From Nephrocerus scutellatus (taxonomy: Eukaryota; Arthropoda; Insecta; Diptera; Pipunculidae): a stretch of DNA of 64,000 bases. The DNA is taken from the NCBI GenBank assembly GCA_947095585.1, contig OX352762.1, positions 93,408,249 through 93,472,248 of the forward strand, given 5' to 3'. Both the position numbers and the translations under genes were made by a program. Below, one piece after another: positions 1-11,496 of the stretch; positions within the stretch are counted from its first letter, which is position 1, and the number at the start of each line of letters is the position of its first letter. Below the pieces are notes generated by a model. The model was not told the origin of the DNA and did not search any database. It worked only from the letters and a program-made list of their open reading frames with translations.

Positions 1-416
1 ACCCAGGGCCCGGGGTCTCCAAAATTTTTACAAGAAGTGTTATCCGTTGGAGATACACATGTGCATATAATTTGAAGAAATCGGGTTAATATTTTTTAAA
101 AAAAATTATGGGGCACCACGAACCCGGGGCCCGGTGTCTCCAAAATTTTTACAAAAAGTGTTTTCCATCGGAGATACACATTTGAATAAAATTTTAAATA
201 AATTGGGTAAATTTTGTAAAATATTTGTATGGGAGCCCCCCGACCCCGAGGTCCGAGGGGCCTCAAATTTTAATAGAAAGTATTGTCACCAGAAATATAC
301 ATGTGTGCAAAATTTCAATAAAATCGGGCTTTGGGAAGTGGGTTAAAAATTGATCAGAAAATCTGACCAGCCAGCCACCCAGCCACCCAGCCAGCCAGCC
401 ACGTGCAAGCGAAGTT
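1..416 (+). repeat. ACACATGTGT-unit element, copy A1 (cut by window start)
   Basis: Three tandem units of about 120 bp are visible, each with a C/G-rich patch (GGGCCCG-like), an ACAAAAAGTGTT box, a GGAGATACACATGTG box and an AAAATCGGG box. The 3' part has the family signature GGGAAGTGGGTTAAAAATTG followed by a CAGC/CACC microsatellite and CAAGCGAAGTT. It stops just before the usual TATAGAGAATTT end, where LINE sequence starts. Apparent ORFs here are chance readings of the repeat. Confidence 0.8.
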
Positions 417-2297
417 TCTCTGAATTTCCTCGACTCTCGAACCGTGTACGTACAGCATAATGTCATCAGCATAAGCGAGGGACGCAACTCGGAAATAAAT
501 AGTGGCGCCGTTACTGCGCCCTGTGGAAGACCATTAGCGATATCCGTCGTGTTTTTATTATCTGTTACAACAAATTTCTTCCCATATATCATAGATATAA
601 TCATTTTTACTAAATGATATGGAAACCCATATCTTATAATTTTATAAATTAACGCGTCGATCCATACCGTGTCAAAGGCTTTTCGAGATTCACTAGACAG
701 GCAGCCGTATTCCTCTGATCATTCAGATGCTAGTTAAAATCTGAAATCAATTTGGTCACAGCGTGTACTGTCGAGTGGTTTTGTTTGAACCCAAATTGGT
801 TCCGCGGTATGATCTCTTTTTCGTCGCACACGTTCAAAATTGACTTGCTAATAACCACTTCTAAAACTTTCCCGATATTAGGCAAGAGATTGATTGGCCT
901 ATAGTTTGTAGGATCAGAAGGATCTTTTTTTTTTTTTTTATTATTCGAAAAACCTTCGATGTTTTCCAACAACTCGGGAAGCAGTAATTATTGAGCAAGT
1001 TATTAAAAATAACGCAGTATTTCTGTATGATATCGACCGGAAGGTGTTTTAACACGATATTGGGAATGTTATCTAAACCAGTCGAGGGCTTGTTGTTCAG
1101 TTTCCTGAAAATGTCAGTGAGTTCAGTCATCGTCGAGTAGTTGTTTGTCTGGTCTTGCGTTAGTTCGTCCGCTTTCATGTCATCTGTAAAACACACTAGA
1201 GCTTCCGAGTAATTGTGAAGATTATGAAATCCGTGCAATTCCTCGTTCACCATATCCGCAGAACTACTTGGTAGGTCTCCGTTTCAAAATACGATCCAAT
1301 AAGATTAAGCTTTCGGCACCCTCGTCAACAATGAAGAAGTTGTTGACGATTGGTATTGTTCTGCTATCAATTCCTGCTCGAGAAATGAAATGTCCTGAAG
1401 AAATTTGTATCTTCAATTCCGGTACAGTAATAAAATTACGGGGCTTATAAAGTCGATTTATTTTCAGAAACATGTTCCTTGAGTCACACTTTATAATATT
1501 TTCTGCTCGGTGCTTCCAATAATTGTAAACACTGTTCCGAAATTGTTGTTCCAGTAAAGTTTTCACATTTCTCAAGAGAGATTTGAGTCTCATTTGATCA
1601 CTGTTGCCCACTACACCAGGGAGCTGCCGTCGCATTCTGTTGATCTGAGTGACCAGAAAACTCTTGTGCCTCTGCAACGTACGAATTTCGCGGGTCAGAT
1701 AACACTCCGTAGAATTTTTGCTTTCAATTTTCGGGACTGTCGAATTAATTCTCGACAGAATCACCGAATTCAGTCTTTCGATGCAGAAATCACACTCCTC
1801 GTTCGTCAGATTCCTATTATTAGGAACTTTAGACAAGGAAATGCAACTTCTGCATTCTCTTGTGGCCCGTTTGTCGAACCTGTGCCAATTGGTTTTCCTA
1901 AAATTTAATTTAGGAATTTCTGGTTGGTTTGCGAGGGCGAATAACGCAAGCAAGCTGCCAAGCTGCAAGCAAGCTGCCTCTTCCATTCGCAGTTGAATCC
2001 AACCAAGCCGGATGTTTCGCGTTTAGATCTCCCGCTAGGATGAAATAGTTATTTAAACTATCTACCTAGTGTCTGGAATAATTTTTCAAGCTCGACGCTT
2101 GATTATCTGCTGGCGGCGAATATGCAGATATAATACAATATAAAGACAACTATTATTTCGAAGTAGCAGCGATATAATAGTCGTCTCTAGACAATTAAAG
2201 TTTGCAATATCGCTCTTATATAATTTTTTGAAACTAACTGGTTTTCGGATCAGCACAGCTATTCCACCACCACGTGTTGCGTTCTTTCTGTTAAATT
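417..2297 (-). mobile_element. Jockey-clade LINE, copy 1, broken
   Basis: Read on the minus strand from about 2297 down. The end of an AP-type endonuclease comes first (TRGGGIAVLIRK near 2270), then the endonuclease-RT linker (1986-1264), then RT fingers and palm: STGLDNIPNIVLKHLP, NYRPINLLPNIGKV and NQFGFKQNHSTVHA (1253-730), then NGLPQGAVTAP (near 520). The frame changes several times (about 1255, 960, 720, 520), so it is dead. The YADD region is scrambled and everything 3' of it is missing. A second, fuller copy lies at 26640-28560. It is sandwiched between two ACACATGTGT elements. The clade follows from the RT and linker style; Jockey itself versus a close relative is not resolved. Confidence 0.85.
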
Positions 2298-2396
2298 AAT
2301 CGGGTTTTGGGAAGTGCGTTAAAAATTGATCGTAAGATTTCACGAAACACAAACCACCACACGGGAACGCGAAGTTAATATAGAGAATTTAAAAAT
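2298..2396 (+). repeat. ACACATGTGT element, copy A2, 3' end only
   Basis: Only the 3' module remains: AATCGGGTTTTGGGAAG, AAAAATTGATCG, a CACAAACCACCACA variant of the microsatellite, then ACGGGAACGCGAAG and the terminal TATAGAGAATTTAAAAA. It directly precedes the 5' end of copy A3. Confidence 0.75.
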
Positions 2397-2398
2397 AT

Positions 2399-3530
2399 AA
2401 AACAACCCATAAAAATTAAAAATTTTTATGTAAATACTCTAAAAGGAGATACATATGTGAGAAAACTTTGAACCCGGTTAATTTGGAAAAAAATAATATA
2501 AGAACCCCTTCACTTCAAAATGTTTTTAAAAACTGTTGTCACCGGAGATACACATGTGTAAAAAAACTTGTATGGGAGCCCCCAACCTTGTGGCCCGATC
2601 ACTTCCAACTTTCAATAGTAAGTGTTGTCATCGGAGACACACATGGTCTTAAAATTTGAAGATAATCGGGTTGATTTTTAAAAACTTATATGGGCACCCA
2701 TCAAACCATAGGGCCCGATCACTCCAACAAAATGTACAAAAAGTGCCGATCAGAGATACACATATGTTTAAAACATATGATGAAAATCGGGTTAATTCTT
2801 ACAAAATTTATATGGGCACACTACAAAACTGTTTAACTTTGTCCATCGGAGATACACAAGTGTTTAAAATTCGAAGAAAATCGGGTTAATTTTTAAAAAA
2901 CTTATATGGGCATCCTTAAACCAAAAAATTGTACAAAAAGTTTTGTCCATCAGAGATACACATGTGTTTAAAATTTGAAGAAAATCGGGCTAATTTTTAA
3001 AAAATTAAATGAGCACCCCTCGGTCCTCAGAGCCCATCCTCTCGGGCCTCAGGGTCCGTTCGCTCAAAAATTTTTACAAAAAGTTCGTTCTATCGGAGTT
3101 ACACATATGTTTAAAATTTAACATAAATCGGGCTTACTTTCAAAAATTGTACAAAAAGTTTTGTCCATCGGTGATAAACATATGTTTAAAAATTGAAGAA
3201 AATCGGGCTAATTTTTAAAAAAAGTTATGGGCACCCCTCGGGCCTCAGGGACAATTCGCTCAAAAAAAGTCCAAAATGTTTTGTCCATCGGAGATACACA
3301 TGTGTATAAAATTTTAAGAAAATCGGGTTAATTTTTCAAAATGTTATGTGGGCACTCCTCGGCCCTAAGGCCCGAGCGGCCCCAAATTTTAATAGATAGT
3401 GTTTTCTCCGGAAATACACATGTGTGCAAAATTTCAATAAAATCGGGCTTTGGGAAGTGGGTTAAAAATTGATCGCAAGATTCCACGACAGACATACCGA
3501 CCGACAGACCGAATGGGGTTTTTCGGTAAG
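2399..3530 (+). repeat. ACACATGTGT element, copy A3, ten units
   Basis: It begins with the family 5' end (AACAACCCATAAAAATT, then a degenerate AAATTCTCTAA and AGGAGATACA). About ten copies of the AGATACACATGTG box follow, near 2446, 2545, 2634, 2753, 2848, 2953, 3099, 3172, 3291 and 3412, so spacing is 73-146 bp and often near 120. The 3' module has a CGAC/GACA microsatellite at 3488-3515. The usual GAGAATTT end is not seen. Confidence 0.85.
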
Positions 3531-4050
3531 AACTCTTAATTAAGTTTTTAGACGTAGTTGCAACTATTCATATAGCGAGCTGAGAAGCTCCGCTTTACTA
3601 TCTTATTATAATATTTTATTATTCCTGCAATGAACTGTTCCTTTCCTTGCCTTCGTAACAAACTCTACATATACACAAACGAAACGCAAAGCAACAGCTT
3701 AAAATATTTGCCCAGACACTTAAAGAGACTGACAAACAAAAGGCAGTAGAATATCCCACTGCCCAACAATTTCCGTAATCAAAAAACTTACTACGAAGTT
3801 GAATTGCATGCAGTTTTTTCCTTCTAATATTCAGTTCTGTAAAACATATTCTTTCGAATAAGAACAACTTATATGCCGGCAAAAACATTTTAGCGGTTTA
3901 CGCTAATTGATAGATTAGTTTAATTTAATTTAAACCGCAGACATAATCAATTGAAATATTCTATGTACCGGCAGTGACTGATTTTAATTTATTTCTCTCC
4001 TCTGGTTTTATATTGAGCTCAAACAAAAATATTGAAACTTTATTTTGTAC
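3531..4050. other. Stretch with no recognised gene
   Basis: AT-rich sequence with short AATTTAATTTAA runs near 3920. I see no protein family or clear repeat end here. Confidence 0.4.
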
Positions 4051-4142
4051 ATCTACAGGGTGTATCTGAATGCGTGGCAAATACTTAAAGGGCTGACTCC
4101 TGGGATATTTACTGGAAAACATTTTTTATCGGTTTTAGCAAA

Positions 4143-4275
4143 CTTTCAATTCTCTAGGTCGTGTGAAAGTTGGTTCAAAAGAACCTCAAAGAATTCGATA
4201 AAAAACACATTTCACACATCACACGTGCCACACGCGACTCGAAATACCCGTCACACGCGAGATCTCAGAATTGCA
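4143..4275 (+). repeat. CACGCG-rich dispersed repeat, copy C1
   Basis: One unit of the family also found at 11497-12070 and 23640-24058: CTCTAGGTCGTGTGAAAG, GAACCTCAAAGAA, then CACACGTGCCACACGCGAC and CGTCACACGCGAGAT. Non-coding. Confidence 0.65.
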
Positions 4276-5625
4276 CTGATTATGCTTTGCCGATTCGGTT
4301 GACAATGTCCTGTTCGGTTCCACCTTTCGGTCGAGACAATACTCCCAAGATATTGGAAATTCTCTACTCTCTCTACCGGCTGTCCAGCAATGTTAACATG
4401 AGTTACTGAGCTAGTGCCGAGGTTGATGATTTTGGTTTTGGTAAAATTAAACTTCAAACCAGCAACGTTTGCCTGCATTTCCACCATTTTTTGTCATTTG
4501 GTGCAGCTCCATAATCCTGTGTGAAAGTAAACAAACGTCGTCAGCGTAATCCAGATGTTTGAGTTGAGATGTAACAGTCCAACGAATTCCTCCGTTCCCA
4601 GTAGATAAAGCTGCGCGAAGTACATCGCTAATCACCAACAAAAAAAGTATCGGCGATAGCCACGTGCTGTACCTTGCCTGGCTTCTACCAACAATACTTT
4701 CCGCTCCAGATGTGAAAACATTTCTCACAGCCTTCCAATGTTTTTGATGATGCAGTACGTAACTGGACAGTAGCTACCATAAGGTGATGATCCCGTACCA
4801 TACCCATGTCGGCTCCTCGTCTGTTTCGGACGTCTAAAAGACAGCTCATAAAACGTCGGCTGATCACCACATGGTCGATTTGGTTGGATGATGATTGCCT
4901 GTCAGTTGACACCCAGCTGACCTTGTGGCAGGTCTTATGCTCAAACATGGTGCCTCCTATGACAAGGTGGTTGGTGTTGCAGAAATCAACAAATCTTTCA
5001 CCATTGTCATTTCGTTCGCCGACGCCGTGTATCCCAATCACATGTTTGAGTCCTTCAATGTCGTTGCCTACCTTGGCATTCAATTCCCCCATCACGATGA
5101 TGATATCTCCGTTCGGCATTGCGTTGAATACAGCACTTTTAGCTGATTGTAGAAGTTGTCCTTTTCATCCTCAGTCGAAGGATTCGTTGGGGCGTAACAC
5201 TGTATGATCGTGACGCGCCGTACTCTAGTCCGAGATCTGGCCGATAAGATCCTATCACCAGGTGCCAGGAAATTAAGCCTCTGCGTGCTGTTGGCGTTAG
5301 CAGCAGACCCACTCCAGATTCACGGGGACTGCCGGAGGGTTTGCCAGAGTAGAGTAGTAGCACAGTGTTACACGTTGGGGATTGGTTCTCTCCCGCGTCG
5401 ATTCATCTTACTTCACTCACTCCCAGTATGTCCAAATAATATTGAAGAAACTCACGTTTCAGTTGAAGAAATCTGGCATTTTGAGGTCCTTCACTCCCTG
5501 AGTCAAGGAGCGTCCTCAAATTCCAGAAACCAATCTGAGTCCGGGTAAAATAGCCAAAAGTCGTCATTATTCGATCATTACTTATCCGAGGCGTTGTGTC
5601 AGTTTCAGTAGCGGGCATTTTACAG
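4245..5625 (-). mobile_element. AP-endonuclease LINE (CFDP2-like family A), copy 1, internally deleted
   Basis: On the minus strand the endonuclease starts near 5618 (IGFWNLRTLLDSGS, DILGVSEVR) and continues after a frameshift (SGVGLLLTPTARRG, 5363-5139). Then come AMPNGDIIIVMGELNAKVG, NDNGERFVDFCNTNHLVIGG and NQIDHVVISRRF (5119-4685). The sequence then jumps to the RT palm (SPILFLLVISDVLRAAL, LKHLDYADDVCLLSHRIM, 4680-4500) and ends at NFQYLGSIVS (4487-4251). The RT fingers are missing, so this is an internally deleted, frameshifted copy. A fuller relative is at 31683-34270. AP-endonuclease type is clear; RTE-like versus another AP clade is not settled. Confidence 0.85.
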
Positions 5626-5639
5626 TACCGCAGGGTGCT

Positions 5640-7000
5640 AACGCACGTTACCTAGACTAGAAACGCTAGATCGTTCGCACTTGCAATTTTAGCCTACATA
5701 TATAAGGATTTATACACATAGATGCCTGGGGACCACCACTAGGAGGTAGAGCAATCACTACATCACGAACTTGATTGTTGCGCTACTGGCCCAAACCAAG
5801 TTTTGAGCAGCCAGTAGTATCCCGATCATTCGCTATGCAGATAGGAAGTATATCAGGCCCAATGAAATGATCCCTGATTACTCTGAATAAAAAAATTAAT
5901 ATTAAAACGGGTTTGCGAAGATGTTCTCTTTAAAGTATGTGGGTTGGATTCAGCACACTGTTGAAGGTTGTGAAAATTTGTAACTTAGTCTTTAGTAAAA
6001 GTTGCATAATTTGTTCAAGGGATCTTCCGATATAGAAACGATTATATTTGTAGTTGCCTAATATCCGCTCAAAAAATCGGATCCTTCTAGGAAGGTCTTT
6101 AGAAGCAGGTTCTTCACTGGAGTGTAGTGATAAGGGTGCATTCGTTCCGTATGTAATGTCCGTTGCACTATTCTCGATTAAAATAATTCGTGATCTTTCT
6201 TTTCGCTTGCAGTTATACAAAATCACGTCAGAAACAATAAACTTAAGTAAATTTTGTTTTTCTTAGAAGTTACATTCAACTTACATATACTGCAAATCGC
6301 AACTTTGCTCGTACGCATAATATGGTACTTATTGTTTCATATATTTCTCTGTGCCTACTATTCATATCACAAATTTCTGCAGCGCGATTTTGTTCAGAAA
6401 ATTGTGAGTGGAGGGTGTCTGTACGTAGATGGTGTCGTATACGTAGATGGTGTATAAAATGCACACTTCTATACTTGTGTTGTGTGATATTGTTTTATTG
6501 TGTTTGTGTCTTTTGGGGAACATGTCGATCCGTTTCCGAACAAAATCGCGCTGCTGATCTTTCTTTGTTTTCCTTTCTCTTCAAGAATTGCATTTGGAAT
6601 TCTAGGTTTGCTTTCATTTTTTGTTTTTTTTTTGTGCTTTTAGCCCTGCTTCTTCTGATCAAAAGTACAAACATTGCAGTAAAGATATGTATGAGATTGA
6701 TTAGGCTTTAATACTGCTTCAGTCAAAAAAATCTACTGTACAGCATTATTCGAGATAATTGCGTTTGAAATTATATTTTCCAATTTTACAACATGCGTGT
6801 CGATAATAGTTTTCAAATTTGTAAAAAACGTAAATTAATATATCAGATTTTTTTCAAAAAAGACCAACACCACAAGAGTTATAGAATCTGAAGTTATCTA
6901 AGGTCAAAATAAAATTTCTTGCTCTTAAAACGCTACGGATATAGCTGGTTTTCAAAATATACCTCCCATCATATATTTATATATATTTTTCTCATAATTA
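5640..7000. other. No recognised gene
   Basis: The first ~240 bp may be 5' sequence of the LINE at 4245-5625. A minus-strand reading at 6226-5930 (98 codons) and a plus-strand reading at 6322-6711 resemble no family I know and look like chance ORFs in AT-rich DNA. A 17-bp perfect inverted repeat lies inside (6379-6395 / 6538-6554). Confidence 0.4.
6379..6554. repeat. 17-bp perfect inverted repeat with 142-bp spacer
   Basis: GCAGCGCGATTTTGTTC at 6379-6395 is matched exactly by GAACAAAATCGCGCTGC at 6538-6554. The spacer carries a direct duplication of TACGTAGATGGTGT (about 6422 and 6440). It could be the core of a small element or a cruciform-prone site. Confidence 0.5.
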
Positions 7001-7387
7001 ACAGGAATCGCCCCTTTAAATACTTGTCACGCATTCATATACACCCTGTAAACAGGCGTTAATGTAAGCGCTGGTTACAAGGTCAGATATTCATCTGCCA
7101 TGTACTCGTAAATGCTAATTAAGGTCCGCAACGTAAATATTGTAGACCATATTAAAAGCCTTATAGACAAGTGGACTTTTAATACTGACTGATAGATAGT
7201 CATCATATATAGTCATAGTCATATATAACTTTTTAGAAAGAAAAACGAAATAAAGAATTTCGTGTAGTAGTTAAGCATTCGAACAGCAACATAATAAAGT
7301 AAGAAATTGCAATTCACAATGCTTCCAGATCGTAGGCAGTTTAAGAAATTGACAATTCACAATGTTGTAAAATGTAGGGTAATTTCT

Positions 7388-7950
7388 TTATGGAATATGA
7401 TTCGGAGTGAATTTAGATGTTGACAATCCTAGTTCTTTTTCCGCTTTCAAAATTTTTAATTTATTTATATATAGCTCTGATTCTAAAATGTCTTTCCTTA
7501 AATTGTCCAAAGAATCTCTTGACTTCCTTTTTTTCCCATGTTGTTGTTCCTGTCGTTCCTGAACTGGCAGCGAGGTTATGTTGCCATCGGTTCTAGGCAA
7601 TCCTAATTCGCCCACAACTGGAGCATTATTTCCCAAAATATTTAATATTTCCTCGTCGACCTCATTTAACACAATAGCTTTTCTGCCGCTAGAGCCAGGT
7701 AATTTTAATTTATCTCGCTTTAACTTTTTTTTGAAAAAAAAATCAATCATTTACACATTTATTTATATTATATCAAGCTTACTAATGTGCGTCTTTTCCA
7801 CTGTCCAAACAAATTATCGCGAGCATAACTCCACTTGCGATTATCTGACGCTATTCCCAGGGATTTCGCCTTCTTCAAAACCTCAAACCAAGCTTCCTCA
7901 TTTACTTTTTTAATTGTGATATTATTTTGGAAGGGTCCAAATAAAATCTC
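7388..7950 (-). CDS. Myb/SANT-like DNA-binding protein, C-terminal exons
   Basis: Two exons on the minus strand: 7950-7783 (56 codons, preceded by a TTCATAG acceptor) and 7723-7388 (111 codons plus stop), joined by a 59-bp GT..AG intron in phase 0. The join restores a family-like block ending KRRTL/LKRDKLKLPGSSGRK, followed by LNEVDEEILNILG. The first exon has the helix style of Myb/SANT-like regulatory proteins in insects (EAWFEVLKKAKSLGI, WSYARDNLFGQWKRR). The C-terminus is K/E-rich (NLRKDILESELYINKLKIL) and may form a short coiled coil. Such proteins usually bind DNA in the nucleus, either as host regulators or as relatives of Harbinger accessory proteins. An N-terminal exon is expected upstream, near 7960-8120. 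A strong GTAAGT donor and an ATG occur there (about 8078), but no phase-compatible join was found, so the gene may be incomplete or a remnant. Confidence 0.6.
7723..7783 (-). other. Intron of the Myb/SANT-like gene
   Basis: Donor GTAAGC and acceptor AAAAAAAAG on the minus strand bound a short AT-rich intron (7724-7782). Reading straight through it meets stop codons, whereas splicing joins two phase-0 reading frames with a sensible family motif across the joint. Confidence 0.6.
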
Positions 7951-8389
7951 CTATGAATAAGCATGTTATACATATAACAATAATTCAAAATAAATTAAAT
8001 ATAAATCAATCTTACCTTTTTTTCCTTTACAACTTTCAATACCACTTACTTCCTTTCTTTAGCTTCATTGCGGTTCATCTTCACTTCAAAATGCAAACTA
8101 ATTGCTCTTTCTTAGCTTATCGGTTTGCTTCTAAGTGGCAACAATACTGCAATGGTTTGTTATGTTATGCTATGTTATTTTTTTAGTAAACAGATTAAGT
8201 AAAATCGAGCAGTTGTCCTGAGCGCTTATCACTTCGATAATAAGGCTGTTGGTGCAATAGGGCCCTGTTTTGAATACGGGCGAGAAGCGAGTTTATTTTC
8301 ATTTCTCTACAAAGCCGACAAAATAGTTTTTTTGCCTTTTATTTTGTTGATTTGTGGAAAAATTAATTATATACAGTATCAAAATACCA

Positions 8390-9180
8390 GCATGCTTAGC
8401 TTAAAGGCAGTTCTACAGAGACGGCCCTTCACAAGGTAATGCGCAAGATTGAGCGCTCCTTTTACTTTAAACAGGCTTGCCAGGCGCTTTTAACATTGTC
8501 CACATTGACGCTATCTAGGAAGCTCTCATTCAGTTAGGGGTGAAACAACTCCTAAAACATGGATCATCATTGCCATGCTAGGCAGCAGGGTAATATAACA
8601 TCAATCTGGGCAGCAGTAGTATCACCAGCACTCCCCAAATAGGGGTAATATCGCCCTTGCTGTGGATGATGGTAGAAAACAAGATCCTAAGGATACTTGA
8701 GTTGGACATGATGAAAGCTGTTTCGTATTCAGATGAGGTGGTGTTCTTGTGTCAGTATAGTACCCTTCTGTGTTTAGCGAAGTCATGAAAGGGACTCTAA
8801 GCAAGGTTAGATTATGGAAGACCAGCTGTAGGCTGGAGTTAACTCTAGCAAAACTGATATTGTACTATTCACCGCTAAGTCTAAAATACTAAAATAAAAA
8901 TATTTTATTCTTCTCAGACTCAATGGACAGAGACTTACGTTCACCTCAGAAGCGAAATATCTCATCGTAATATTAGACAGGAAACTCCGCTGGAAGTCCA
9001 GTAAACATAGAATTTAGTGCTAAGAAAGTATGCAATGCTCCATATGCTAGCAACAAGCCCATTGGTTAAAAATGGGGACTGCAGCATCCACAGCGGTGGT
9101 ACGCCCTATTCTTACCTATCGAGCGCTAGTCTGGTGGCCGGCGATTAACAAAAAGATCAATGCCAGCAAGCTTAGTTTAA
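8390..9180 (+). mobile_element. LOA/R1-like LINE reverse transcriptase fragment
   Basis: The plus strand gives, through several frameshifts, TETALHKVMRKIERSFYF-like sequence (near 8425), GVISPLLW (near 8645), a YADD equivalent mutated to YSDEVVFLC (near 8735), LSKVRLW (near 8795) and a 3' palm/thumb block (FTSEAKYL, near 8940; AKKVCNAPYAS, near 9025). The order and spacing fit an RT palm of the LOA/R1 group. The copy is dead and lacks endonuclease. The endonuclease start at 10024 is downstream, not upstream, so it is not simply the same copy. Confidence 0.65.
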
Positions 9181-9373
9181 AAAAAGAGATCATGTAAATT
9201 CTCTAATAACCAAAAGTATATTGAATTCCACTATAAATGCTGAAATATAAAAACACATACGAAGCACTGCAACCCAAAAACAAAAGAACCCAAATCGTAA
9301 ATCAATCAGCGCTGCCGACAGGGCAAAGCGCACAACGCACACAGAACACAGTCATAGTATAAAATGATCTGAT

Positions 9374-9579
9374 TCCGGGGAAAAAAATTTGTATGGGAGT
9401 CCCCTGACCCCGCAGCCCGTTCAAATTTTAATAGAAAATATTGTCACGGGAAATATATTTGTGTGCAAAATTTCAATAAAATCGGGCTTTATAAAGTGTA
9501 TTAAAAATTGATCACAAGATTCTGCCCACCAGCCAGCCAGCCACGGGCACGCGAAGTTAATATAGAGAATTTAAAAAAA
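9374..9579 (+). repeat. ACACATGTGT element, copy A4, 3' part
   Basis: One decayed unit plus the 3' module with a CCAGCCAGCCAG microsatellite, then CACGGGCACGCGAAG and the terminal TATAGAGAATTTAAAAA. The 5' part is missing. Confidence 0.75.
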
Positions 9580-9586
9580 CCCCAAA

Positions 9587-10012
9587 CCTATTTCATTTCA
9601 TTAAATTTGAAATCACAATGAATCTCAATGTGTTTTATTTACATTTCGATTTCAATTGCAATGTCATAGCAAACCAATTGAAACAAAGCATTTGTTCGTT
9701 TTGATTGTTTGGTTGAACATCACTATTTTGTTCATTGCAATGCTTTATGGCATACGTCATTTTTGTAAGTGAAACTACTTTATCGGCGGTGAGGATGAGT
9801 ACGGTATCAACAATAATTTTGTTTTGCGATTTTGAGTCACATTATTGTGTTACATTTTTAAATATTGGGAACTAAGTAATTTCTCTGCCGATTTGTATGA
9901 AAATCGGTATGGTCTTTTGAGGGTCCTCCGGGGGGTCTTTTGAGCGTCTTCTGAGGGTCTTTAGAGGTGTCTTTTAAGGATCTTTTGTGGGTCTATGAGG
10001 GTCTTTTTAGGG
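9587..10012 (-). mobile_element. Helitron-derived segment with TCTTTTG minisatellite
   Basis: Sequence from 9600 (ATTTGAAATCACAATGAATC) to 9915 (ATCGGTATGGTCTTTTGAGG) closely matches 19625-19800 in the Helitron relic, including GCGATTTTGAGTCACATTATTG and CGATTTGTATGAAAATCGGT. It runs into about 90 bp of GGGTCTTTTG-type repeats (9915-10010), as in the larger copy. The strand is given by analogy with that copy's helicase. Confidence 0.6.
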
Positions 10013-10023
10013 TCCAAAACATA

Positions 10024-10440
10024 ACTACCAAACCAGACCAGACTAAACGGTCCAAAAAACATGGCCTAGCAGTAGCAAAACCGACAAAGCCTACCGAGAC
10101 CACGACAACACAGGGCCCTCAAGACAAGTCAGCCCAAAAATTATCCAATGTGCTGAAGTGCGTGCAGATAAATCTGCATAGATCCAAGGCAGCCACTGCC
10201 AACCTATGCCTGCTTTTCGCAGCCAAAAACTGTGACATAGCTCTCATCCAAGAGCCATGGACCAAAAACGAGAAAATTCTGGGAATACCAAACAATATAG
10301 GTAAGTTGATTTAGAGCAAAGGCAACGAACGACCAAGGACAGCAATCCTATGTCGCCACTCGTTCAACATTAACAAGTAGTAAGATTGGGCCGAAGAACA
10401 CGATGCTCATCAAAATGGATGGAAATGAAATCCTATACTG
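10024..10440 (+). mobile_element. LOA/R1-like LINE, 5' endonuclease fragment
   Basis: A plus-strand reading frame ends in the classic endonuclease opening (VLKCVQINLHRSKAATANL, CDIALIQEPWTKNEKILGI), where the glutamate of IQEPW is the usual metal ligand. It is preceded by a K/T/P-rich stretch that may be the end of ORF1 or a linker. The frame closes at 10314, but similar sequence continues (YVATRSTLTS-like, near 10350) to about 10440. The rest of the endonuclease and all of the RT are missing. Confidence 0.65.
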
Positions 10441-10444
10441 TTGA

Positions 10445-11490
10445 CATTTGTTTGATGTTAGATACGCAGTTGTTCTCTTGACGATGATTATGATGCTCGT
10501 ACAATAAATTCGTGACCGCACCACGCATGAATTATTACTTTTTAAACGAAATAAATTTAATGATGGTTAATCTTAAAGCGGTATGTAAGTGTTGGTTAAA
10601 AAAAGATCAATAAACTAATTGCCCATGTCAGTCGCTCACTAATGCACGCATGCATCCAAGCACATTTGTTATTTTCCAGCTTTGAAATTCTCAAACTAAG
10701 AAATATTTTTTTTGTAAAACAATTGACATTAAATTAAATAATACAAATTAAGGGCCCGTTTTCCCGTATAACGAATGGTTTCGACTTGTGTAAACATAAT
10801 ACAACCATGATAATTTGATTATATTTAATTCTCGCGATTATGTGATAAATAGTTGTACGTATGTGTAGTTATTTCTCTGATTAAAATGTTCTTTACTTGT
10901 TTCACGATCTTTGATTAATGATAAAGTAAGTTTACCTACAGATTTCAAGTGTTAAATCATATTGAATACACATTAAGTACGTACGTATATTAAGTCTTTT
11001 TTTCAAAGGAAAGGACGGAAACGGCATAAATTAACAATTCGTTTATCTTTGAAGGACGACTACAATATTTTAGAAATTGTGGTTAAAAGCCATGTTTTAG
11101 ACCAATAACTTTATACACCTACTGTTCAGAGCGGAGTGTATGTTAATAGTAACTGAATGAAGCTAATGAAGTCGAAAAATTTCTTCACACACACCCTGAA
11201 ATGTACTGCCAAATGCTTGTCTTTAATCAACAAATTGTGCGCCTATTATGGTGTCACTTTTAACGAGCTTTCGCTTTATGTTGAACACCTTTAATAAAAT
11301 TGAGTCTTCGATTATTGTGTAACGTCTACAGAACATTCTAAAACAAGTCCTGAGGAAGGAGTGCGCTAAACAGTTAAGAAATCTCCAAAAACCAAATCCC
11401 CAAGCACAAAATCATATTAAGTTAAATAAAAGAGCTACAAAATCCGCAAAAAATCCACAAACTAATATTGTTTATACATTTGCACATGTG
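10445..11490. other. No recognised gene
   Basis: AT-rich DNA with no long reading frame. I see no terminal repeats or protein motif. Confidence 0.4.
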
Positions 11491-11496
11491 AATGTA

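Larger units (their letters stand above)
4055..7050. mobile_element. Candidate DNA transposon bounded by ~46-bp inverted ends
   Basis: The left end at 4055-4101 starts CAGGGTGTATCTGAATGCG. The reverse complement of 7002-7050 starts CAGGGTGTATATGAATGCG, and the similarity runs on through an AAATACTTAAAGGG / AAGTATTTAAAGGGG box to a shared CTCCTG/TTCCTG. Both ends are bordered by TA. No transposase was recognised between them; the interior holds a LINE (4245-5625) and a CACGCG repeat (4143-4275). It could also be two unrelated solo fragments in opposite orientation. Confidence 0.45.

Noticed and set aside
4806..5207. 133-codon plus-strand frame
   Set aside because: It is the antisense shadow of the LINE endonuclease (5119-4685 minus), which has clear family motifs.
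6322..6711. 129-codon frame with hydrophobic, cysteine-rich stretches
   Set aside because: Composition follows T-rich DNA; it overlaps a non-coding inverted repeat and resembles no family.
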